From Volutella citrinella (Eukaryota > Ascomycota > Sordariomycetes > Hypocreales > Nectriaceae), in assembly GCA_034401135.1 (NCBI GenBank), contig JAWZSP010000009.1, forward strand, positions 2,170,001 to 2,234,000: a DNA stretch of 64,000 nucleotides. The letters run 5' to 3'. This document shows, piece by piece, positions 21,382-33,373 of this stretch; within the stretch, counting starts at the first letter, position 1; the number at the start of each line of letters is the position of its first letter. Both the position numbers and the translations under genes were made by a program. The notes below the pieces were generated by a model. It saw only the letters and a program-made list of their open reading frames with translations. It searched no databases and was not told where the DNA came from.

Positions 21382-22854
21382 CTAATTCCATTCGGCTCGA
21401 TCAGACCCCAGCGGCTTGGGCATTTCCTCCCATCCCACCTCGCATCCCTCAATCCTGGCACTATGTCGGATAGCCTTCATCATGCCAAATCCAGTAGCCT
21501 TCTCTTCAAAATACTGCTGTGGAACATCCGTCATCTGCTTATAATTCCGAGCTGCAAAGCCCGTGGCGCCAGGATACTGCCCCAGGCTTCGCAAATACTT
21601 CATGATGCCCGCGAGCGACACATCGACTCGCCACGATCCGCCCTGCTGAGCCCGACGGTGGACGGCTGCAATGACACCTGTGGCTAGCATGTACCCTCCG
21701 GCATGGTCCAGCGCTTGGCATGGAGTTGGGCGAGCTGCTTCCCCCTGGCCAGCGTGTTGGGCCTCTGAGACATTCATCCCCGTGCACGTCTGCACGAGGG
21801 AGTCGAATCCTCGGCGTCTGGACCATGGGCCTACAGGCCCAAAGGCGGACATGTTGGCTATGATTATGCTGGGGTTGATCTTGACCAGGGCTTCCGGCGA
21901 GAGGCCATACGCAGCCAGGCTGCCAGGTCTGTAACTCTGTATGAAGACGTCGCACGTGCGAAGAAGCTCCATGAGGCGGGCCTTGTCGTCTTGATTATGA
22001 ATGTCGAGCTGCACCGTTCGCTTGCCGCGACTCATGTCCACGTCGAGCTTGGGCAGGTCTGGGAGGTTCGGGGATGTTACCCAGACAACGTCGGCGCCGT
22101 GGGCGGCCAGCGTCTTGCCGCAAAGAGGAGCAGCAATCACCCGCGTCATCTCGACAACTCGAAGGCCGTGGAGACACTTGGAGCTGCTGCCCAGCATATG
22201 CTCCGGGAGTCCGGACGGGCCAGTTGATGGGAGTCGAGTGATGCTGATGGGAAAGTCGGCAACGGCACGGGACTGTGGCAATGCGTCCCACTGCTGGGGT
22301 GACCGTAGGGCATAGACTGCGAGCTTGCCTTCTGCAGTGGCGACATTCTCCAGGTCAATCGATGCCCATGGTGAAAGCCGCTCACTCAGTTGATCTCTCG
22401 TTGCGCCTGGCGGCAGTCCCGCCAGCTGAAGAATCCCTTGCGAGTGGTTCGGGAAGCCATCGTGCACACGCACATAGCCATCGCTCGTCTTGTGCAGGCC
22501 GCCTATGGGACCCCAGAGAGATGGCGCCGCCTTTCCATCAAGGCTATACAGCGCCTCGGACTTGAACTCGACCACGGCATGCTCCAGTGGCACCGTGACG
22601 CTTGGGACTTGGTCTGTGGCGTTCCGGAGAGCCCGGACCTGCGCGGCAGCTAGCGCCGAGAGAGCGATTGAGCCCTGCGCGAGGATGCCGATTTTGTACG
22701 ACGAAGGAAGCGCAATGGCATCATTCCCAGGCAGTTGGAGGGACTCGAGGCTTGCGGACGGAAGCTCAAGGCCAGTCCAGATGTCGCGCACGACGTCATA
22801 GGCGCCAAATGAGTGGCGGGATGCTGTGTTGTCCTGAGGCGTTGGTGCGGCCAT
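21382..22854 (-). CDS. Class III CoA-transferase (CaiB/BaiF family)
   Basis: Single exon, 490 aa, typical of fungal members. The recognisable CoA-transferase core starts near residue 230: LHGLRVVEMTRVIAAPLCGK, then LAAHGADVVWVTSP, DMSRGKRTVQLDI, and the CDVFIQSYRPGSLAAYGLS segment. A catalytic Asp is likely in QALDHAGGYML, where class III enzymes form an aspartyl-CoA thioester. The N-terminal 220 residues are a related but degenerate lobe. The family moves CoA between carboxylic acids or racemises 2-methylacyl-CoAs. Together with the esterase it could activate an acid for degradation or for the nearby HR-PKS pathway, but that link is only proximity. Confidence 0.88.
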   Translation of the reverse strand: MAAPTPQDNTASRHSFGAYDVVRDIWTGLELPSASLESLQLPGNDAIALPSSYKIGILAQGSIALSALAAAQVRALRNATDQVPSVTVPLEHAVVEFKSEALYSLDGKAAPSLWGPIGGLHKTSDGYVRVHDGFPNHSQGILQLAGLPPGATRDQLSERLSPWASIDLENVATAEGKLAVYALRSPQQWDALPQSRAVADFPISITRLPSTGPSGLPEHMLGSSSKCLHGLRVVEMTRVIAAPLCGKTLAAHGADVVWVTSPNLPDLPKLDVDMSRGKRTVQLDIHNQDDKARLMELLRTCDVFIQSYRPGSLAAYGLSPEALVKINPSIIIANMSAFGPVGPWSRRRGFDSLVQTCTGMNVSEAQHAGQGEAARPTPCQALDHAGGYMLATGVIAAVHRRAQQGGSWRVDVSLAGIMKYLRSLGQYPGATGFAARNYKQMTDVPQQYFEEKATGFGMMKAIRHSARIEGCEVGWEEMPKPLGSDRAEWN

Positions 22855-24397
22855 TGTCTATAGAAATTTGCTGTTGTGTAAATGTCGCAAGAATCGGTTG
22901 ACCCGTTGGCCTTGAGGGGTTTTCTGATCCGCGATGGACAAGCAAACTTTGCTCCGTCGGGCTGCCGAGTATTCGGCGACATGCCAATCATGCCGACTCA
23001 AGTTGCCGCCATACCCGGTGGTTGGATGAGCTGACGCCTACCCTAAAGTTCAAATTTGGTCGGGCAGCCTTGTCCACGCAATTCATCTGGCCCTGAACGA
23101 AATTCTCGGGAGGGAAAGGTAACTTAATGAAAGAAGAGGAATATCGTATAGAGCCCCATGACCGGTTGTCATCAATCGTTCAGTCAAAGGCTGAGTCAAA
23201 CCCAAGGACATGCTGCTTAATCCGGAAGTGACGTCATTTCAACGCCATGACTTCAGATCAACTCAATTTATTGAACCACTTCGTTCTCGGCATCTCTCGG
23301 TTGGAGTTGATGTCAATGTAGCAGAAGAGCAGACGTACTCATGGCAAGGATGAATCTGATAACTTGATAAGCAGCATCGACACGACACGGCGGCTGCGAG
23401 ACCCACCGGGTATTCACCGGCTACTTGGGTATTTCAGCTAATAAAGCAACATCATCAAGATTGGGCAACGGCACAGGATTGGACAGCTCGTATTGAGCAC
23501 CAGCCATAGGCCATCAGCATCTCAACCAGCATCTTTGTCATTCTTTGCGATGGCAATTATGACGATAACGGCGGCCGCACTGAGATGAGGCTGCCCGACT
23601 CTCCCCGCCATATCGCAGGGCTGTCGTTGTTCCAGTCGCAGCGGCAGCCAATCGGGTTGCGAGGAATGCGAGGAAATAGTTGCCTATCTGGGCTCATCCC
23701 ATGCCACCCCTCTCGTCAAAGAGGCCGCTAGTTACGCTTGGTTCGTGCACAAACCGAACTCGATAGGAAGATAAGCTGGGGTAAGCGGGAGGGCGCACAC
23801 TTGGATAATATAGGTGGAGGGCGCGCCACGGATGGCCGGAAGAGACGTGTGGATGGGATGGGCGTGACTTAATTTCAGTGGCCCTTTTTCTTTCCAGATT
23901 CGGCCACTCATCGCAAGGCTGGCTCTCATCTCGTTGGCTGGTGTGGAAAACGGAGGATCCACCAGCCTCGACGGCCCGAAATCCTTCCGCTTTGGACAAA
24001 CCTGTTTCACCATGGGTGTTTGTTTTCTACGCTGGCCTGCCTCTTTGGTCCTGCCATGACACGACGGCGTTACATAAAACAGTTTATCGTCTGCTAGTCA
24101 TCATGGACAGAAATTAGCTATCACACCGGGGCGAGATCGTGCCGAACCCATACACAGATCCCCCGCATCTTGGCAGCTAGGCATGGGTCTTAGGCTCTTA
24201 GCGGGACATTTGGAGTCCGGGGTAAGGATAAGCCACCAAGAGGCAATCGCCAGTCAGACAAGCAGCGTCCCTTTCTGCGTACCTCGTGTAAATCGTTTGA
24301 AAAAAATATAAAACATGCCTCTTGCCACAACGTTGAGGTGGTTTCCGGCCTCCCATCCCTCTCCATCTGCTTCCTGAGCATCCTTTCTGGCATCAAA
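22855..24397. other. Divergent intergenic region with TATA box
   Basis: 1.5 kb between the CoA-transferase and the amine oxidase, with no convincing gene. A TATAAAA element lies at 24307-24313, about 90 bp before the amine-oxidase start codon. Confidence 0.5.
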
Positions 24398-26045
24398 ATG
24401 AGAACCCATCTTGCTCGCAGTCTTTCTTCTTTCCTCCTCCTCTCGCAGGCTGGAGCAGCAGCTGTGCCTCGACAGAATGGCGACAAGCAGTGCCGCAAGA
24501 CCAAAGTTGCCGTCCTAGGTGCTGGCGTTGCTGGCATCACAGCCGCCCAGGCCCTCGTCAATGCCTCCATCACCGACTTCGTCGTCGTCGACCGCAACGA
24601 CTACATTGGCGGACGCGTGACGAATACAAAGTTTGGCAAGAAGCCTGATGGAACCCCGTATACCGTCGAGCTAGGTGCCAACTGGTTCCAAGGTCTTGGT
24701 TCCCCGGGTGGCCCCGAGAACCCGGTGTGGACTCTGGGCAAGAAGTACGAGATTGCAAACACCGAATCTAACTACGACGCCATCATCTCATACGATGAAA
24801 AAGGAGCTACCGACTATCTGAAGCTTCTTGACACCTGGGGGGAGGCCTACAGCAAGGTGCAGCAACAGTCTGGAGCTATTGTAGCACAGAACCTGCAAGA
24901 CACCAGCGTCCGGACCGGACTGTCACTGGCGGGATGGAACCCAGAGCGTGATATGCATGCCCAGGCCGTTGAATGGTGGTCATGGGACTTCAACGGCGCC
25001 CAGCCACCAGAGGTCAGCAGTCTCGTCTTCGGTGTTGCTGGAGAAAATGCCACCTTCAACTGGTTCAGCAACCAAAACTACTTCGTCGTGGAGGAGCGCG
25101 GCTTCAACACTATCTGGAAAGAAGAGGCAAAGACGTTCCCTGAGAGCGACTCGAAATTCATGCTGAGCAAGACGGTGACGGCTATCGACTACACTGATCA
25201 TTCCGTGACTGTGCACTTTAAGGATGGGGACTGCTTGGAGGCAGAACACGCCATCTGCACCTTTTCGCTTGGTGTTCTTCAAAACGAAGTTGTCAAGTTT
25301 GAGCCTGAGCTTCCCGCCTGGAAGCAGGAGGCTATCCAAGCTTTTTCCATGAGCACCTACACCAAGATCTTCTTGCAGTTCAATGAAACCTTTTGGAACA
25401 AGGACACGCAGTTCTTCCTCTACGCCGACCCCATCGAGCGCGGAAAGTACCCGGTTTTCCAATCCCTCAGCGGACCTGGCTTTCATGAGGACTCTGGTAT
25501 CATCTTTGTTACTGTTACTGCCGACCAGGCCTACCAGGTTGAGCGTCAGACGGACGAGCAGACGCAGGAGCAAGTCATGGAAGTGTTGCGGGCCATGTTC
25601 CCCAACGTCACCATTCCCGAGCCGACTGCATTCATGTATCCACGATGGAACAATGAAGAGTGAGTTGAAATGTGTTTTTGAATATCCCGCATCCTCTTTA
25701 CTGACTACCACCTAATCTAGTTGGGCGTATGGCTCTTACAGCAACTGGCCTGTGGGCGTCACGCTCGAGAAGCATCAAAATCTGAGGGCCAACGTCGATC
25801 GCTTGTGGTTTGCCGGAGAGGCGACCGCAACTCAGTGGTTTGGCTACCTTCAGGGCGCTTGGTTTGAGGGCCAAGAAGCTGGCCAACGCGTTGCGGGGAT
25901 GCTTAATGGAGACGACTTTGGAGACAAGAGCGGTCCAATGGACAACTACGAGGTCTTACATGGCACGACTTTTGAGGACGAGTATGATGAGGAGAATGGA
26001 TGGAATGTTGATTCATTCAAAGATAACAATCCTAATGAAAAGTAG
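24398..26045 (+). CDS. Secreted flavin amine oxidase (polyamine-oxidase-like)
   Basis: Two exons, 24398-25659 and 25721-26045, give 528 aa (61-nt intron). I start at the ATG of MRTHLARSLSSFLLLSQAG, which begins a signal peptide ending near AGAAAVPR; 20 more codons are open upstream. FAD motifs are VAVLGAGVAGITAAQAL (Rossmann), DRNDYIGGRV, TVELGANWFQG and the C-terminal WFAGEATATQWFGYLQGAW. The conserved order matches plant and fungal polyamine oxidases, which oxidise secondary amines of spermine or spermidine and release H2O2. An acidic tail (about 440-528) follows. It is tail to tail with the HR-PKS, with 81 bp between stops, so it could be a tailoring enzyme, though a secreted form argues for an extracellular role. 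Confidence 0.88.
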
Positions 26046-26126
26046 TAGATTCTAGGAAATACCCCGAGCCCATATAACAAAAGAGATACATATCCACATT
26101 AGGTCCACATAAGTCTCATAATCTTT

Positions 26127-29100
26127 CTACTCGCCAAGAAGCTTCTTGGATGCCATCGCAGATAAAGCTAAAACGTTAACCTTCTTATCCATAATCACCA
26201 AAAACGGAACATCAACGCCGATCTGGCTGAAAATATACTGTCGCAGCTCAGCTGCCAGCATAGAGTCCATACCATAGCTCGAAAGGGAAGCCTTGAAGTC
26301 AAACTTCTCCACAGGAGTGAGGATCAAGCTGGACAACTTCTTGACAACCACATCCCGGATGGCAGTGGTGAGAGCCTCCTCGTCCTTTGCGGCCAGCGCA
26401 TCGCTGACGGCGGCCGAGTGCGATCCGCTGCCTGACGATGAGTCGTTGGCGAAGCTGCGCTTGAATGCAGCCCTCATGACGGAGAATCGCACGTTATCGA
26501 AGAACTGGTATTCTTGGATGTGGCTCTGCTCTCCCTTCTTCATGCTGGTGACTTCCAGACCAGTGAGGATGTGAGGGTGGCAGAGCAGGTCCTTGGGGTT
26601 GGCCGAGGTGGGCGGCTGAGAGAGGGCAAAGTCGAAGATCTGGATCAACTCGTCCTCGTTGATGGGACGCATGCCCTTGCGGAGAAGAAGATCCTCAATC
26701 TCGGGGTTCTCGTGCAGGTATCCAACCTCGGAGATCATGCCAAAGCCAATAGCAATACCGGGAAGTCCCTGGCTGCGGCGGTACCGAGCAAAGGTGTCAA
26801 GGAAGTTGTTAGCAGCGCAGTAGTTGCCCTCGGTGGCGGTTCCGATCTTGCCAGAGACGGAGCTGGTCATAAGGAAGAAGTCGAGATTGTCCTTGCCTAG
26901 AGCAGTCAGGGCATTGTGCAGGTTCCAGGTGCCTTGGACCTTGGCGTGGGTACCATCGTGCCAGTGAGGCTGGGTCATCGCATTGAAGATGGCTTCGTTG
27001 AGACCCATGGCGGCCTGAACAACACCTCCAAGAGGTGCTGGGGCAGCCTCAATGGCCTGGACGACGGATTCATAGTTGGTCACATCACCCTTGATAACGA
27101 CACACTTGGCACCGGCCTCCTCCAGGTCGTCAACAAGACGCTTGGCAGCCGGCTTCTCAGTGCCAGAGCGGCCGATGAAGATGAAGTTGCGGGCACCGCG
27201 GTTAAGCATCCACTTGGACAAGCTGCGGCCAAGACCACCCAGGCATCCAACAAGGAGGTAGCTCTTAGCGGGATCCAGGACAGTCGAATACTTCTCAGGA
27301 ACAACGGGGATCAACTGGTCCTGGTCCTCAAAGGAAACAGCAACCTTGCCGATACGCTCGGGGCTGTTGAAGAGCTGGAAGGCAGACGCAATGTCATCGG
27401 CCTTAAAGACGGAGAGCGGTTCAACAGGCTTGATCAGTCCCTCGCGCATGTACTGCATGACAGTCGAGATCAGGGTGCTGATGACGCGGTTATGCGCAGG
27501 CACCTTGGACTCGGAGAACATGCTCATGTCAAAGGCAGTAAAGGTGGTGCTGCGAGCGAGCTGATCCATGCCAAGACGGCCACCGTCAACAATATCGCGG
27601 TTACCAATCTCGACGAAGCGGCCAAAGTCGGCGAGGCACTCCCAGCTCTGGTGCAGGCGCTCGCCGACAAGGGAGTTGAGGATGACGTCCACACCGCGGC
27701 CCTCTGTCGCGGCCTTGATGCCGGCGGCGAAGCCAGCGCTGTTGGACCGGAAGATGTGGTCGCGGCTCAGGCCAAAGTTGTCGACGAGATACTGTTCCTT
27801 CTCGCCAGTACCAACAGTGGCGAAGATGTCTGCTCCGATCATCTTGGCGATCTGGATCGCCGCGAGGCCGATGCCACCCGTCGCGGAGTGAATCAGGACG
27901 CTCTCGCCAGCCTGGAGCTGGGCGCGGTGCTGAAGACCATAGATGGCCGTCATGAAGACAAGCAGGACGGAGGCAAAGGCCGTGAGGTCCTCATCATCCT
28001 CGAGCTTGACGCAGCTCCAGCGAGGCACGTCCTCGTAGGTGCTGAAGTGGCCGGGGTGCATCACTGCAACGCGGTCACCGGCAGCGAGGTCGCTGACGCC
28101 GCTTCCGACGGCGACGACGTGACCAGCGTAGTCATGGGAGCAGGTCGCGTCGGTGGTATTGGCGCGGCCAGCCAGAGCAGATACGTCCTTGGCGTTAAGG
28201 GCGACGGCATGGACCTTGACGAGGACTCGATCGGCACCAAGAGCTGCAGCATCGTGCTTAGGCTTCTTGATGAACTGAGCTGTACCGAGCTGGCCAGGCT
28301 TCTCGAGAGACAGCGAAGCATTGCCAACCTCTCGCAGCGGCTTCAGCTGGGCTCCAGATCCGTTCCTGTCCCGGAACTCCTGGTTCATCATCTCGTCGGG
28401 GACTCCACGGCTGATCAGGAGACCAGCCTCTCCGCTGATGTACTCGTAGTCAGTCTTAGTCCGTTCCTCATGGGCCAGCATCTTGGAAACGTCACGAGCG
28501 AGGGCTGCCGCCGAGCTGGCAGGGTCCGCCTCGAGAGTGTAGACCTCCGTGGCCGGCTGCTCGACCATGATAGCGCGAGCAAGGCCGGGGAAGAGCGAGA
28601 GCGTGGGGTTGAAGCCCTTCTGCACGCCTGAGCCGCTGATCCATACGATAGTCTTGGCGTTCTCCACGATGAGCTGGACGGCTGCAAAGTCCTCCTTGTT
28701 GATGCCGGCCATGACGGGGCGTTCCAACTCGAGGGTGGAGACGACAATGGTGGACGGGGAGATTTCGGCGGTGGTGATGTCCAGGAGTGGGAGCTGCTTG
28801 ACGGGGGATCCAAACAGCTCGGTCAGCTCCTGGGCAAAGCTGGCGTCCTTGTCGTTGATGGGGTATTCACAGACGTGAATCACACTCTTCTGCTTGTGGC
28901 TGGTTCCGTTGGACTCGGGCAGCTTCCTGAGGAGTTGGACGTCGACATCATCAGAAGCGAGAACGTCAAAGCCCTTGACAGCGGCACCAGCGGCGGCACC
29001 AGGAGTGACGGGGCGGATAAAAATACCACCAGGGGCAGCGATATCACGCACTGCCTCCAATGCAGCAGCATCCTCGGGGAGAATGACAATGCCGTACTGG

Positions 29101-32100
29101 GTATCCGAAGGCTTGCTATAGGTTAAAGCCTCCAGGTCCAGGTCCTCCTTAGTAAAGGTCCGGATCTCGGCAACCTCGAGCGCCTTGTCTTCGGTCAGAC
29201 GGGCAAGCGCGATGCTGCGGCAGCGACGAAAGTAGGTCGCGGACTGCAGAACCTCAAACACGGCAGCCAAAACAAAGGCGGGATCCTGGCTGAAGCAGAG
29301 AATGTCCAAGTCGGCGTCCTTGTGCACAGCAAGCTCCAGCAGAGACAAGGCGTGGGCTCCGGTGGTGTACTTATTGCTGGTGACGGAGTTGGTGTACTTG
29401 ACTGCACGGACGAGGCCATCGGCGTCTTGGATAGTGGTCGGGTCGGGCCTCCAAGACACTCGGAGGAGCGGCTGGCGGACCTCCATGGTCTCGTTACCAA
29501 TATACTTTGTGACCTCGACGGTCTCAAAGTGAGCCAGCGTCTTCTGCTGGGCGTCAACGAGGACGGTGTTGGCCCTGTTTGAGGCGAGGCCAATAACAGC
29601 AGACTCAGCACTGATCATACCGGCCGTATTAGGGTCGCTGGGCGCAGTGATCTTGGCATCCCGGATGCGGGTGGGGACTCTGGCGGCCATGGAGTTGGCA
29701 TTTCCGCCCGAGCAGGACACCAGGCAGGTCTGAAGCATGCTATCAAGGACGGTCGGGTGGATGAGATATCGAGACAGCTCCTGGGCGCCCTCAATAGCCG
29801 GGCTGACGCTGAGGAGGCTTCCCTGGGCGTATGTGATGCCCTTAGGGTCAGTCGAGTAGAACTCGTTAACGTGGCGGAAGGCTGGGCCAAAGTCGAGGCC
29901 TCCCTTGCTCATACTATCGTACCAGCGCTTGCTGGGCCGGGGCACCATGCGGGCGTTGGCCGACGGAACCTTGAGGCTCTTGACGTTGTCGGGAGACTCG
30001 AAGCGGATGGTTCCCTTGGCGCGGACGGTGGCCACGTCCTCAGAGAAGGAAGAGATCTGGAACTCGAAGATGTCGTCGGATACCTTGACATTAGAGAGGG
30101 ACTGGGGTCGCAGTTCGGTGTACACCTCGATGGGCTCATCGTCGACTAGCGGCAGCGCCTGGAGAAGGTCGATGTTATTAATGATGACCGAGGTGCCCTC
30201 AATCGGGGCATCAACGGGACGAGTCTGCATTAGGGCCTCGACAGCCATAGCCATATATCCTGCGCCAGGGAAGATAATGGTATCACCCAGCTTATGGTCA
30301 CGCAGCCACGGCACTTGGTCCAGCTGCAGCAGGTTGCGCCAGCCCATGGAGCTCATGTTGCCTCCGGGGACGGCAGCACCTAGCAGCTCGTGTCGGTTAT
30401 ACTTGCGGTTACGTGTCTCGCGGCTAAGACGGGACTCGGCCCACAGAGGCTCATCGTAGGCCCAGCGGTAGGCCGGAAGGTCGCACACGACCTTGGGGCG
30501 CTCGACGGCGCCGTTGGCCTTGCGGACGGCGGCGAAGTCGACGTCGTAGCCCCGAGTGTACAGGTCGCCGACGAGGCTTAGAATGGCGGCAGCAGAGTCA
30601 GTACCGCGGTTGAGAGCAGCCAGGTATGGCGTCGTCTTGCCGAGCGTCTGCATCAGGGGCATCTTGAGCGCCGCGTGAGGGCCCAGCTCGATAAAGGTGA
30701 CGTCCTCGACGGTCTTAGACAGTCCCTTAAGGCCGTCGCTGAAGCGGACGGGGGATTCAAGGTTCTTGCGCCAGTAGGAAGGCATGCGGACCTGCTCCTC
30801 ACCGACAGTCTCGCAGATCACAGACGAGAACATAGTACCCTGCTTGGAGAGCGTCTTGTCTTGCTTGGTGGCCCAGTAGGCAGCCAGGAGCTCCTCGTAG
30901 AGCCCACCAACTGCGGCCATATGGTGCGAGTGGTAAGCCCTGCCGTCTGTCTTGAGCTTACGAGCAAAGACGCCGTCCTTCTGCAGCGAAGACAGGAGCT
31001 TATCAATGCCGTCTTCGTCGCCGCTCATGGTGACGCTCTCAGGCGAGTTGATGCAGCCGAGCGTGACTACTCCCATCAGGCCCAGGTCGTGGATGTGATT
31101 CTGGGCCTCAGTAGGGCCCAGCCCCACGGCCGCCATGGCTCCCTTAGAGACCAGCTTGGTGACGACATATCCGCGGTAGTAGGCGATGACGATGGCATCA
31201 CGAGAGGTGAGCAGACCAGCAGCATAGGCGGCGCCAATCTCGCCCGACGAGTGGCCAACAGTGCCTTGGGGAGAGATGTTCCAGTCTCGCAGCAGGTTGA
31301 CGATGCCGACCTGCAGGGCAGTGGTGATGGGCTGGGCAAACTCGGCCTGGTTGATGGGACAATCGTCGGAAATATCCATCATAACGTCGTAGATCTTCCA
31401 GCTCGGGGGATGGGGCAGCGCAGCCAGGTCTTCGTCCAGCTGGCGAATCGTCTCAGCAAAGGTGGTGAACTGCATTAGCGTGCGGGCCATTCCCTTCCAC
31501 TGCGCACCCTGTCCAGTAAAGACAAAGGCAAAGCGCCCATTAGAGCAGTCGACCTCCGAGTTGTTCTGGCGGAGGTTATCCAAGGAGACATCATCGGCAA
31601 GGGAGCTCTCCTTAACCGTCATGTAGCCACGGAGAGGGAGGTGAGTGCGGCGCTCGCCGAGGGTGTAGACGAGGTCATTGATAGAAGCAGACGAGAAATC
31701 GTATCCAGCAAGGCTCTCGACACGTCCGTCGAGCGACGGACCCTTGTTTGCCGAAAATGGCAGCAAGTACGACTTGTCCACTCCAGCGTGTCCATTAACG
31801 CCCTCGACGTTCGCCTTTCCGTTCGTGAGACGCTGCTTCAAGCCAGCCTTGTTGCTAGCTTGGGGGGCGGCCTGAAGAATGGCGTGTGCATTGGCGCCAC
31901 CGTAGCCAAACGAGTTGATACTCACACGGGTCTGGCCGCGATCGGGGAACGGCGTATTGGACGTGACGACGCTGACGTTGCGCTCCTCGAGCTGGAGCTT
32001 GGGGTTGAACGTCTTGATGCCAACTGTGGCCGGGATGACGCCGTTCTCGAGCACCAGAGTGCCCTTGAGGATGCTTGTCAGACCAGAGGCACCCTCGCTG

Positions 32101-33373
32101 TGCCCAAAGTTTGTCTTGACTGAGCCGACGAGCGTGGGAGGGGTGCCCTGCTCGCTCTTGAAGACACGGGATAGTGCCTCGACCTCCATCGGGTCGCCGA
32201 CGGCAGTGCCGGTTCCGTGGGCCTCGACGTAGGGCGTATCCCGGGGGTTGAGGCCGGCCTTGGCGTAGGCTTTGCGGATGACGGCTTCCTGGCCGTCGAT
32301 GCTGGGCTGCGAGATGCCGGGCGTGTTGCCGTTGCTGTTGACGGCCGTGGAGAGGATTACTGAACGAATAGGGTCGCCGTCTCGAACGGCATCACTGAGG
32401 CGCTTAATTAAGATAGCATTAATTCCATCCGCGCGGCCATAGCTACATCCAGTCAGTACGGCCACGTTCAATAGAAAACGACAAGACTCACCCGTCGGCG
32501 GAGACATCAAACGTATGGCAAGTAGAAGTGGGAGAGAGAACACCAGCGGCGGAGACGGCCACGTGCATCTCGGGCGACTGGATAAGACTGGTGCCGGCGA
32601 CGACGGCCGAATCGCACTCATTGGCCCACAGGGCTGAGCAGCCGGAGTGCAGGGCGTAAAGGGATCCGGAGCACGCTGTGTCAATGGCGCAGCTAGGACC
32701 CAGGAGGTTGAAGATGTGGGTGATTCTGTTAGCCAGCAGCGTGGTGCCGAGACCAGTAACGGCATATCGGTTGTAGCTCTCCATGTCCTTCATCTGCATG
32801 GCGACGAAGTCGGGAGCAAAGGAGGCGACTATTCCTGGTCAGTACAAGCCGAGATGGATTACTGTTCTAGAGAATCATACCATAGCAGCCAATGTTAGCT
32901 CCTGAAACATCATCGAGTGACACTCCGGCGCTCTCAAAGCATTCAAACACCACCTCGAGCAGCTTCCTCTGCTGGGGGTCCATCATGCTGGCCTCTCGGT
33001 TGTTGAGCCCGAAGAATTGATTATCAAAGTTGCGGATATCTTCATTGATAAAGTACCCGCCCAATGCCTTGGTTGTGGAAGGGATGTCTGCGTTGCTGTA
33101 GTGGGCCTCTGAGTTGAAGCGAGCCTTAGGCATCTTGCCATTGGCAGAACGTCCCTCGGCAAGGAACTCCCATAGTTGCGATGGGCTGGCAACATCACCA
33201 GGGAGGCGGCATCCTAGAGTATGTTAGTCGATGCCAAGCTCCGATCCATCGTGCGTGGCTTCTCATGCCGAAATCAAAAGCGTCAGCAGGATAGCACAGC
33301 ACATACCCATGCCGATGATGGCGATCGGCTCGCATTGTGATTGGCTCTCGGCCTGTGCTGAAGTAGAATGCAT
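26127..33373 (-). CDS. Highly reducing type I iterative polyketide synthase (KS-AT-DH-[remnant MT]-ER-KR-ACP)
   Basis: Four exons, 33373-33307, 33213-32881, 32834-32492 and 32442-26127, give 2352 aa with frame closure. KS: PIAIIGMGCRLPG near residue 18, active Cys188 in DTACSGS, His323 in EAHGTGT, His362 in NFGHSEG. AT: FVFTGQGAQW near 554, Ser646 in GHSSGE. DH: His964 in VPWLRDHKLG and an Asp in HPTVLDSMLQT. ER: IHSATGGIGLAAIQIAK near 1764. KR: LLVGCLGGLGRSL near 1977 and a Tyr in EGNYCAANNF. ACP: Ser2308 in YGMDSML. Between DH and ER there is no usable methyltransferase glycine motif. There is no C-terminal thioesterase or reductase, so release needs a partner enzyme or hydrolysis. Predicted product: an unmethylated, largely reduced polyketide. 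Confidence 0.95.

Noticed and set aside
24980..25711. 243-codon minus-strand frame opposite the amine oxidase
   Set aside because: Antisense shadow of a well-supported FAD enzyme.
26916..28631. 571-codon plus-strand open frame opposite the PKS
   Set aside because: It is fully antisense to PKS exon 4, its translation has no family features, and it is explained by codon bias of the PKS on the other strand.
32443..32765. N-terminal part of the long PKS frame (Ser/Pro-rich translation)
   Set aside because: In this stretch the correct KS frame is exon 3; the Ser/Pro-rich reading is an out-of-frame artefact removed by the intron 32443-32491.
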